From: CAYUYV01 sp964449455
Lineage (GTDB): Bacteria > Pseudomonadota > Alphaproteobacteria > JAJFIK01
Direction of reading: 5' to 3'
Length of the DNA: 35,892 bases
Assembly: GCA_964449455.1 (NCBI GenBank)
Contig: CAYUYV010000033.1
Location: 1 to 35,892, forward strand
In this document: positions 17,046 through 24,081 of the stretch, in pieces
Numbering within the stretch: position 1 is the first letter of the stretch
Layout of the letters: each line of letters begins with the position of its first letter
The notes under the pieces: model-generated
What the model was told of the DNA's origin: nothing
Seen by the model: the letters and a program-made list of their open reading frames with translations, nothing else
Database searches by the model: none
Translations under genes and position numbers: made by a program

Positions 17046-17612
17046 TCAGTAGCTGAACTGGATCGAGAACGTGCCCTGATAGACGCCATCGACAAAGTCG
17101 ATACCGTCGGCGGCATCGTCCGTTGGCGTCAGAACAGCACCGAAGTTCAGCGTCAGGTCGCCGGCAGCATCCGTGGTCTGCGGCACGTCGAAGTCCACGC
17201 TGCCGACTGCGAAAGTATCGAGTTCGGCGAAGTTCGTCAGGCTGCCTGGCGTGACGGTCGTCGAAATGGCCGAGTTCGGAGCCGCGCCGGTGATCTGAAG
17301 CTGACCGGGCGTACCGTCCTGGACCGCGATCCAGCCGTCACCCCCCAAAAGCGTGCCGCTGCCGTCCGGCGCAAGGGCGATGGTTGCCGTGGCATCCATG
17401 GTACCGCCTGGATTGACGGCCAGAATACCAAAGTTGATCGGGGTCACTTCGGTCACCGTGAAGTTCGATGCGACCTGGACGCTCGCATTGAAGGTTTCAG
17501 TCACCTGACCAATGGCCGAAGTGGCCACGATTGCCGTTCCAGCGACGAGCGCGACGCCCAGCGCCAACCGGCCATACCCCACTCGCCGATACAGATGGAA
17601 TTCGGTTGCCAT
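17046..17612 (-). CDS. DUF4402 domain protein, probable major pilin
   Basis: The 188-residue exported protein has a signal peptide ending near ATSAIGQ. The DUF4402 body contains FTVTEVTPINFGILAVNPGG, then ITGAAPNSAIS, and a final strand TFSIQFSY. DUF4402 proteins commonly accompany chaperone-usher genes and are taken to be pilus subunits. The start is firm: GAAGGAG lies 6 bases before the ATG. It is the first gene of the minus-strand pilus operon, which suggests it is the abundant subunit. A nested inverted repeat lies about 140 bases upstream. No cysteine pair is present in the mature protein. Confidence 0.87.
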   Translation of the reverse strand: MATEFHLYRRVGYGRLALGVALVAGTAIVATSAIGQVTETFNASVQVASNFTVTEVTPINFGILAVNPGGTMDATATIALAPDGSGTLLGGDGWIAVQDGTPGQLQITGAAPNSAISTTVTPGSLTNFAELDTFAVGSVDFDVPQTTDAAGDLTLNFGAVLTPTDDAADGIDFVDGVYQGTFSIQFSY

Positions 17613-18082
17613 TTCCAACTCCTTCTCAAGCAAACCGCTTGGCCCCACACAGGCCCCTCCGCCGCCGGGATCACCTACCCCCCCGAACAGCAATGGTAAC
17701 ATTCATGGTAATGACCCATTGCGATTAATATTGTGCGAATACTGGGAAAAACCTGATGTTCAATTTGGTGAACACAGTTTTTCTCAGGTTAATCTTGAGT
17801 TTCCGGCAAGTGTTCAGAACCGGAGCTTCAGTCAAGGTTTGAGTAATGGGGCATGATCCCTGGCCATGCGGTGGGAAATGGGCGCCCTCACCCCCTCTCG
17901 CCCCCGCGCGCAGGATCTACCGCATCCAGGGTAAAAGCCCCCTTGCCGGTGCGCGCGACACACTTGAGCGGCGCGATGGCACGGGGGTAGAGTGCGTGCT
18001 TGAAATCCCGCGAAACGACGGCCCTGTCCGGTGTCGCCTGAGCATTAATCCCAGGACAGATCAGTAAAGCGCAGAGGTCAGA
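17613..18082. other. Intergenic region upstream of the pilus operon
   Basis: The part from about 17690 to 17830 is AT-rich against the rest of the window and holds the nested inverted repeat, so the pilus promoter is probably here. Positions 17888-18088 have a short open minus-strand frame without a recognisable family or ribosome site; I do not call it a gene. Confidence 0.55.
17750..17790. promoter_or_regulatory. Nested inverted repeats upstream of the pilin gene
   Basis: The outer arms are AACCTGA (17750-17756) and TCAGGTT (17784-17790). The inner arms are TGTTCA (17757-17762) and TGAACA (17769-17774), with a 6-base spacer. It could be an operator for a dimeric regulator or an mRNA hairpin in the pilin leader. 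Confidence 0.5.
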
Positions 18083-18580
18083 ATGCACAATGTGAGCAGC
18101 AGACGGATTAAATCCGGTATGGCCGCTGTCTTGATGGCACTCGCCCTTGCCGCCTGCGACTCGGCGGAGCAGCAGGACAAGCAGGAACGGGCGTCAACGC
18201 CAATCCCGCAACACACCCAGGCTCCCGTGCTCAAAGACATGCATAACACGATCAATTATGTCGAATTTCCCATGACCGGCCCCATGGCCACCAAAGCATT
18301 CTATGGGGCGGCCTTCGGCTGGCGCTTTACGGATTGGGGCTCTGATTATATCAGTTTTGCGTCCAGAGGCATCAATGGCGGCTTCGCCCTCGTCAATGAG
18401 CCAATCACACCCCAATCGACGCCTCTTATTGTTCTGTATGTCGATAATCTGGAGGTGTCTCTTGAGGCCGTCACCCAGGCGGGCGGCCAGATCATCCGGC
18501 CCATCTATGCCTTTCCGGGCGGACGGCGGTTCCATTTCCGCGACCCGAACGGCAATGAACTTGCCGTCTGGTCGCGATAG
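18083..18580 (+). CDS. VOC (glyoxalase-like) domain lipoprotein
   Basis: The 165-residue protein has a lipobox LAAC with cysteine at position 25, so it should be a membrane-anchored periplasmic protein. Residues about 54-165 form one VOC domain: YVEFPMTGPMATKAFYGAAF, the GWRFTDWG strand, VDNLEVSLEAVTQAGG and the closing FHFRDPNGNELAVWS, with H and E in positions often used for metal. VOC proteins include glyoxalases, dioxygenases and resistance proteins, so the activity is unknown. The ribosome site AGAGGT is 4 bases before the ATG. A lipidated VOC domain is uncommon. Confidence 0.87.
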   Translation: MHNVSSRRIKSGMAAVLMALALAACDSAEQQDKQERASTPIPQHTQAPVLKDMHNTINYVEFPMTGPMATKAFYGAAFGWRFTDWGSDYISFASRGINGGFALVNEPITPQSTPLIVLYVDNLEVSLEAVTQAGGQIIRPIYAFPGGRRFHFRDPNGNELAVWSR

Positions 18581-18606
18581 GCCGCTCCGCGCCCATTTTT
18601 GGCTTC

Positions 18607-18801
18607 TCAGGCAATCCAATCGAGCCTAGCCTCGGCGCAAGTGCGGTAGCAGCCCATCAGCGCCAGGGCAAGGTCCGCCAAAGTGTCGAGCACGTCCCGG
18701 CTGTTGAGACAACACAGAATTGAGGGGGGCATGGACTGCAAATCCAAGGCGGAAACGGGCACAATTCCGTCACTATACAGATGGATTTTGCAGCGGTAAT
18801 C
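18607..18801 (-). other. In-frame open stretch after the glycosyltransferase stop
   Basis: After the glycosyltransferase TAA the same frame stays open for more than 60 codons, to a TGA at 18607. It includes an ATG that would give a 41-residue peptide beginning MPPSILCCLNSRDVLDTLAD. It has no ribosome site or known family. It may be the former C-terminus of a longer glycosyltransferase, or chance. Confidence 0.2.
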
Positions 18802-19857
18802 TTACGAAGAGCGCCTGATCCAGGGACCGAGCTGTCGCGACAGAATGCGCCGCGTGACGTTGAAGCCCGATCGAAGGCGAGTCGGAAGGCCAAGATAGTA
18901 CGTCGTCCACAGATTGGCCCTGCGGGGCCGGGGCATCTCCCCGGCCAGCAAAAGGACGGTGGCGCCATAAATGGCCGCAACCTGATTTTCAAAGAACAGA
19001 GGATCGCCGACGGGCGCATGGAGGCCTGAAAAGTTCCGCAAGTCCCGCGGCATCCGGTCAAGAAAACGGGCCACAAAGGCCTCATGGTCGGCCAGGCGTG
19101 CCAGGCACGCTTCCGGATCGGACTTGAAGTCTGACACCGCCTGCCAGCTGATCCGTCGGCGGATCCAGGCCTGGTCCAGACGGTCCTCATGAACACGGTG
19201 GCGCATCCGAAGGGCCGGGTCCCAGATGGCGCGAAAACCCTTTTGTGTCACTGCACGGATGACTTCGACTTCCTCGTTCGACTCCAGAACAAAGCGGCCC
19301 GTCCGGCCCAACTGCTCCCGAAAGCCGCCAGTTTGCGCCAGGGCCTCCAGACGGAACACCATATTGGTCCCGGCAATCCATTCCGCTGGTGCCAGATCCC
19401 GGCGCTCCCCACCCCAATCAACAATGGTCAAAAGCGTCAACAGGCTGTCGGCGAGCCAAGCCGGCCGCGCACGGGGCCAGATCGGATCAACGGGTCCGCC
19501 GACCACACCGGCCATTGGACCACACGCCTCAAAACAGTCGAGACTGCGCACAAGCCAGGACGGGTCGGCCACCGCGTCATCGTCCAGAAAGGCAATAAAC
19601 GTGCAGTCCTGGCTGAGAGCAACGGCACGATTGCGGGCGCGGGACAGGCCCGGCGCATCCTCGATCTCATAACGGATATTCTCTACACCATCAAATTTTG
19701 CCTGGAGCGCCAAGCCGGCATCGGTCGGCCCGGTATTGTCGATGATCAAAATTCGGAATTGGTCCCGGCCCAATGTCTGGGCGCGCAGACTGTCGATGGC
19801 TCCCACCAGCAGGTCATGGCGCCCATATGTACAAATCGCCGCGCTGATCTGGGGCAT
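18802..19857 (-). CDS. Family 2 glycosyltransferase
   Basis: This enzyme transfers a sugar from a nucleotide donor to a surface-glycan or lipid acceptor in the cytoplasm. The 351 residues carry a GT-A fold: SAAICTYGRHDLLVGAIDSL at the N-terminus, ILIIDNTG (37-43), GLSRARNRAV, and the metal-binding LDDDA (91-95). The acceptor-side motif is IAGTNMVFRLEAL with the following GGFREQLGR. No transmembrane helices are evident. The ribosome site GGAG is 7 bases before the ATG, and the gene starts 22 bases after the stop of the phosphatase-like gene, so the two form an operon. The sugar and acceptor are unknown. Confidence 0.9.
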   Translation of the reverse strand: MPQISAAICTYGRHDLLVGAIDSLRAQTLGRDQFRILIIDNTGPTDAGLALQAKFDGVENIRYEIEDAPGLSRARNRAVALSQDCTFIAFLDDDAVADPSWLVRSLDCFEACGPMAGVVGGPVDPIWPRARPAWLADSLLTLLTIVDWGGERRDLAPAEWIAGTNMVFRLEALAQTGGFREQLGRTGRFVLESNEEVEVIRAVTQKGFRAIWDPALRMRHRVHEDRLDQAWIRRRISWQAVSDFKSDPEACLARLADHEAFVARFLDRMPRDLRNFSGLHAPVGDPLFFENQVAAIYGATVLLLAGEMPRPRRANLWTTYYLGLPTRLRSGFNVTRRILSRQLGPWIRRSS

Positions 19858-19879
19858 TGTCCGGCTCCGCCGTATCGCT

Positions 19880-21499
19880 TCAGGCGTCGAGCCGAATGGG
19901 GGTTCCAGACAGTTTGGCCGGTGCCCGCGCTCCCAACTGCTCCAACAGGGTGGGCACCACATCAAATGCGTGGCGACGGCCGTGATCGCCGGCAGGCCAT
20001 GTGCTGCCCGTCATGTAGAGAACCCCATCGCCGCCGGTGTGGCCGCCGGTTCGGCGCAAGGGAGCCGGACCCATGGTGCCAAAACGGGGATGCTGGAAGG
20101 CAAGCGGCATTCCCTGCCAAAGAACGATGAGGTCCGCCTGGGTATCGGGAAGCACCAAAGGGTCCGTATACAGCCCATTCACCGGATCCACCGCGCGGGT
20201 GATTGATCGCACGACCGGCCCACCGGTTCGCGGATCCCGGCAAGCCATGAGCAGGTCCTCGATCCGGCGGCAGGCCTCATCATAGGTTGCCGGATCGATC
20301 CGGCCCTCCGCCTCCCGCCCCTTCAGGTTCAAACGGATACGCCCGTCATAAAAGGATGGCATGGCAAAGGCATCCATCCGGGCCCAGAAAGGCTGATAAT
20401 GCTGGGACGGCATCCAGCCGAGATTTTCAGCCGTCGGCTCCGCCTCTGCATTCCGTTCAGCACTCGGAAGAATTCGGGCAACGCGCTGGCGCAACCGAGC
20501 CAAAGCCGTCGCGCGCTGCCGTTTCGATTGGCGCAAATGAGCTTTGACCGCCAGATCCCAATGCTCCCCGGCAGCAAGCAGCGGACAGCCCTTGGGAGCG
20601 GATCGCCAGGCGGCCGGGGCTTCGAAATTCGCTTCACCGAAGGCGGCCCGGTACAAAAGCTCCGGCAACAAAATCATGCTCGGCACATCCGCCTCGTTGG
20701 GTCCCATACCATGCATGGAGAACGAGATGAGGATATCGTTGGGGAATTTTTCCATTAGCATGCCAACCAGGCGATCAAGCGATTCATAAATCCGAACCAG
20801 CCCATGCCCGGCAGCAGCAGCACTTGGATGGTTGGCAAGAAGATGATCCGGATCGACCCCGTGCCAGAAGGGTTCAATGGCCGAATGCAGTTCTCCAACC
20901 ACGACCATGGCGAGATCCCAATCCGTGAACCGATCCCGCAACAGCCACTCGGTGATCTGCGTGCGCCGGTCCAAGGCTTCCACCAGGGCATCGGCGGCCT
21001 GCGCCGTGCGCTCCGGATCGGGCCAGGTAAAGGCATAGATGAAGTCTGGCGCCGGATACGGACCAAATTTATCCTCGATCTCCTGCATCAAGGCAGGGGG
21101 CCGGGCCATCGGCGCGACTCCCGGGTCATGGGCCCCCCAGCACACAAGACCGCGCAAGTCGGGCGCCTGGGCAAGGTCGCAATAGGGCGCATCGAAAATC
21201 ACAGGTTTGAGGCCAAGACCGGAGAGGACTGGCTTCAGCCCTGTAGCGGGCTGCCGGGTTTGATAGGTGGACGGATCGAGCGCGACTGCCGTCCAGCGCT
21301 TTGAGTGTTCCGGACCAAGGCCTGTGGCGACATGCTCCCAGGCAAGGCCGGTATATTTTTCCGGCCCATGATCCAGGGTAAAGCGCGCGCTTTGGGCCTT
21401 CAGCCGGGCAAGATGGGGCATGCGTCCTTCAGCCATCAACCGATCGCCGAGCGTGGCCTCATAGCCATCCAGCCCCAGAACCACGATCCTGTCGGGCAT
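19880..21499 (-). CDS. Alkaline phosphatase superfamily protein (type I phosphodiesterase/nucleotide pyrophosphatase-like)
   Basis: This is a metal-dependent phosphatase or phosphodiesterase of 539 residues. It opens with VVLGLDGYEATL, where D11 is a metal ligand. The expected nucleophile is T50 in KYTGLAWEHVATG, and later ligand regions are VVVGELHSAIEPFWHG, ISFSMHGMGPNEAD and GGHTGGDGVLYMTGS. There is no signal peptide, so it acts in the cytoplasm. Start MPDRIVV has GAAGGCGG about 5 bases upstream; a TTG 15 codons earlier is less likely. It is co-transcribed with the GT2 gene, which suggests action on a glycan precursor or glycolipid. Such pairs are seen in polysaccharide loci. Substrate unknown. 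Confidence 0.87.
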   Translation of the reverse strand: MPDRIVVLGLDGYEATLGDRLMAEGRMPHLARLKAQSARFTLDHGPEKYTGLAWEHVATGLGPEHSKRWTAVALDPSTYQTRQPATGLKPVLSGLGLKPVIFDAPYCDLAQAPDLRGLVCWGAHDPGVAPMARPPALMQEIEDKFGPYPAPDFIYAFTWPDPERTAQAADALVEALDRRTQITEWLLRDRFTDWDLAMVVVGELHSAIEPFWHGVDPDHLLANHPSAAAAGHGLVRIYESLDRLVGMLMEKFPNDILISFSMHGMGPNEADVPSMILLPELLYRAAFGEANFEAPAAWRSAPKGCPLLAAGEHWDLAVKAHLRQSKRQRATALARLRQRVARILPSAERNAEAEPTAENLGWMPSQHYQPFWARMDAFAMPSFYDGRIRLNLKGREAEGRIDPATYDEACRRIEDLLMACRDPRTGGPVVRSITRAVDPVNGLYTDPLVLPDTQADLIVLWQGMPLAFQHPRFGTMGPAPLRRTGGHTGGDGVLYMTGSTWPAGDHGRRHAFDVVPTLLEQLGARAPAKLSGTPIRLDA

Positions 21500-22109
21500 C
21501 CCGCCTTCACACCGTTCGCCCACGCCTACCTCCTGCCCTGTCAACTACACTGTCCCATACTTAAAGTTGGCCCCGCAGCGGTCAGAAAATGAGCGATCCC
21601 ACGGCCTTTGTCCAATTCTGCGCGCTTTAAGAGCCATGGCAAATCGGTCGCACGGAGACCACAACCTGCGGCGAGCCAGCATGGCCGTGAAAAATCCAGA
21701 ACCGCAAGACCGCAGGATCCGGCAGCTTGGTCGCATCCATGCAAGCCCCGGCCTTGGCCAGCGCCTCATCAACGGCATCCCCGAGGGACTTTCGGCTCAC
21801 CAGCCGATACCCGTCCCGCCAAACATCATGGCAAAGCGCTACACGGGGCGCGTGAACCACTTTCGTCCGCGCCGCATGCTCCGCCGCATCGCAGTTGAGG
21901 ATGTTTGAGCCTGCGAGCGGTCACTCGGATCCAGCTTCGAGTTGTGGCAATGAACGTCTCTCCGTTTCTTAAAGACCCGCGGAGCGCTATTACGCTATTG
22001 CTCGCGCAATGGGTATGCGGAGTAGGAGATGATTGGGAGGCAGAACCACCATGGGAAAGCGCCTGCGCCGAACGGACTGCGCCGCACAGCCAGAGGGAGA
22101 TTGGTTGGC
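21500..22109. other. Intergenic region between phosphatase-like and FkbM genes
   Basis: These 610 bases separate divergent genes. The only coding-like stretches are a 77-codon minus-strand frame (21627-21860) and a 21-codon frame before the FkbM gene, each listed on its own. No RNA gene or mobile element is recognised. Confidence 0.5.
21627..21860 (-). CDS. Small hypothetical protein or gene remnant
   Basis: A 77-residue frame starts at GTG and ends HGHAGSPQVVVSVRPICHGS. Its codon choice (GC-rich third positions) and composition look more like protein than its shadow frames do. The frame opens at a stop only about 28 codons upstream and contains no ATG there, and there is no ribosome site. 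It lies 127 bases before the phosphatase-like gene on the same strand. It may be a remnant of a longer gene. No family recognised. Confidence 0.35.
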   Translation of the reverse strand: MVHAPRVALCHDVWRDGYRLVSRKSLGDAVDEALAKAGACMDATKLPDPAVLRFWIFHGHAGSPQVVVSVRPICHGS

Positions 22110-22116
22110 ATGCTGA
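22051..22116 (+). CDS. Possible 21-codon leader peptide before the FkbM gene
   Basis: An ATG preceded by GGGAGG (10 bases) begins MGKRLRRTDCAAQPEGDWLAC and stops at TGA 22114-22116, overlapping the beginning of the FkbM gene (ATG at 22110). The overlap suggests translational coupling. It is short enough to be chance. Confidence 0.25.
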   Translation: MGKRLRRTDCAAQPEGDWLAC

Positions 22117-23870
22117 CGCTCAAAGGAACGATAGAGCGAACCACGAAACTGCTGCGGTCCCGGCGGCTGTCCGCGCAGTCGTCCGAGGACAAAATCCGTG
22201 CTGACACGGATGTGGACAGCAAAATCCTGCCTTTTCTGAAGAAAATACCCACGCCGGCTTTGCGCGAAACCCTTAAGCATTGGCAAGACAGCACGTCACA
22301 GATTTTTCAAGATTTATTTGTTTTGAACTGCCTTGATTTCAAAAGAAACGGCTATTTCGTCGAATTCGGCGCAGGCGATGGCCTGGAGCTGAGCAATACA
22401 TGGCTCCTGGAAAAGACTTTCGGCTGGCAGGGCATTGTGGCCGAGCCGGGCTTGCGCTGGCATGAGGCACTGCGGAACAATCGAGCCTGTCATATCGACA
22501 CTGATTGTGTGTGGACGTCATCGGGCGCCACCATGTCCTTCACGGATGTGGAGCTTGGCGGTTTGTCCACCTTAACCGCTTTTGTGGCCTCAGATTTTCA
22601 CGCCCCGACGCGGGAAGAAGAGGTCCGTGCCCGATATGATGTGACAACAGTCTCGCTTGAGGATCTCTTGCTGCGCTACAATGCCCCCAATTTAATTGAC
22701 TATCTGAGCATTGATACGGAAGGAAGCGAACTTGACATCCTGACGGCTCTGGATCATTCGAAATTTAGATTCAAAGTCATAACCGTGGAGCACAATTACA
22801 CTGATCAGCGCGACAAAATTCGAGATCTACTTTCGGCACATGGCTATCGGCGTCTCTTCCAGGATGTTTCGCAGTTTGACGATTGGTATGTCTTGCCGCC
22901 CCATGTGGTGCTGGAAGAACCGGATGTGTCCGAACAATTCCATCGCATTTATCGAAAGGCGCAGGTCCGATTGCTGACGCATTCGCTGACACGCCCGTTC
23001 ATGAAGCGTGATCCTCACGGATCATCTGAGAGTAACATGGCGCCGGCGCAAGACCCTCTGCCCATGCTGCTTGATCTGCTGGCGGGCGTGCCGCGCCGCA
23101 CAAAGCTCCTATGGATTGGCTCCCAAAATCATCTGTACACATTGTTTTGTCGGGCGTGGCGAAGACTCGGTTTCAAGGCCGCGGTGGAACTCTGGCAAGA
23201 AGGAGACACGGCCGCATTTGACGAGGCCGATAGCTTTGTCGTGGATTTCGGTTCAATCGGCCTCGCGGGCGGTGACGCTCACGTCCTGTCCGGGCTGTGC
23301 CATGCGATTGAAAGCGAGATTGACCGGCTGCGCGGGACGCCCAACGCACCGCGCCGCTTTGTCGGCGTGAATGCGCGGGGCAATCGCTTCGAAGATCTGA
23401 TGAAAGCTTTGGTCGGCGGCACTCGCACGCCCGTTTATGCCCGCCTGTATCACGGCTATCTGGCGAGCGACGTCGCGGCGCAGACATTTGATTGGACAAA
23501 AGACATGCTGCCCGGCCCGGCGGGCAATCGGGAGGGGACGGCCATAGGCTCGAACGGCGCCTCGGGCCATGTCTTCTACGGCCCCTATCGCCTTTTGCTC
23601 AGTGGGCGTTACATGGCCCGTGTGACCCTCTCCGGGACTGATGCCCTGAGAGAACGACCAGCCCATGTGACCTTTGACCTCGTCATCAGCCAGGAGAGTC
23701 GCTTCCCCATGACCGCGCATGTTGGGGCGGGCACACAGACCATTGACATCCCCTTCGCGATCGAACCCAGCGATTTTGGCAAACCTGTCGAAATCCGTCT
23801 TTACACGAATGGAAAAAGCGGTATCACCCTGAACACTCTCATCGTAACCAGAGACGCTAAGCGCCTCTAG
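22110..23870 (+). CDS. FkbM family methyltransferase with long C-terminal extension
   Basis: The first ~300 of 586 residues are a SAM-dependent FkbM methyltransferase: SQIFQDLFVLNCL, the SAM-binding GYFVEFGAGDGLELSNT (81-97), GIVAEPG, and LIDYLSIDTEGSELDIL. These enzymes usually O-methylate sugars or other hydroxyls. The remaining ~280 residues have no family I recognise. They comprise a Rossmann-like stretch (about 335-450) and a final beta-rich module with FYGPYRLLLSGRYMARVTL, which resembles small carbohydrate-binding beta-sandwiches. Start MLTLKGTIER has GGGAG about 10 bases upstream. An ATG at 22029 with GGAG would add 27 residues. It belongs with the surface-glycan genes nearby. Confidence 0.85.
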   Translation: MLTLKGTIERTTKLLRSRRLSAQSSEDKIRADTDVDSKILPFLKKIPTPALRETLKHWQDSTSQIFQDLFVLNCLDFKRNGYFVEFGAGDGLELSNTWLLEKTFGWQGIVAEPGLRWHEALRNNRACHIDTDCVWTSSGATMSFTDVELGGLSTLTAFVASDFHAPTREEEVRARYDVTTVSLEDLLLRYNAPNLIDYLSIDTEGSELDILTALDHSKFRFKVITVEHNYTDQRDKIRDLLSAHGYRRLFQDVSQFDDWYVLPPHVVLEEPDVSEQFHRIYRKAQVRLLTHSLTRPFMKRDPHGSSESNMAPAQDPLPMLLDLLAGVPRRTKLLWIGSQNHLYTLFCRAWRRLGFKAAVELWQEGDTAAFDEADSFVVDFGSIGLAGGDAHVLSGLCHAIESEIDRLRGTPNAPRRFVGVNARGNRFEDLMKALVGGTRTPVYARLYHGYLASDVAAQTFDWTKDMLPGPAGNREGTAIGSNGASGHVFYGPYRLLLSGRYMARVTLSGTDALRERPAHVTFDLVISQESRFPMTAHVGAGTQTIDIPFAIEPSDFGKPVEIRLYTNGKSGITLNTLIVTRDAKRL

Positions 23871-23940
23871 TGTGGCGGGTCAGGCATTCGCCCGCATGAT
23901 CGGCAGGCTCCGTCGCGAATGCCTGACCCAAGAGCCACAC
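23870..23940. repeat. Long imperfect palindrome downstream of the FkbM gene
   Basis: GTGTGGC (23870-23876) plus GGGTCAGGCATTCGC (23877-23891) pairs with GCGAATGCCTGACCC (23915-23929) plus GCCACAC (23934-23940). Twenty-two paired bases surround a 23-base loop with one 4-base bulge. It begins at the stop codon. Without a T run it may be a terminator, an RNA-stability hairpin or a REP-like element. Confidence 0.7.
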
Positions 23941-24081
23941 GAGCAATATGAGGATGGGTCGCAGTTGCCCCTGCGCGCACCTATGAGGACACATGTTTTG
24001 GGCGCCGCCGGTCCGGGGTTTGTGTGACAGCCCACTTTGTCGGACCATGTCAGCCGGCCGCAGAAACAGGGAGGATTTCCA

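Noticed and set aside
17888..18088. 66-codon minus-strand frame upstream of the pilin gene
   Set aside because: The end looks faintly protein-like (ARTGKGAFTLDAVDPARGG), but I could match it to no family, and no start signal is seen.
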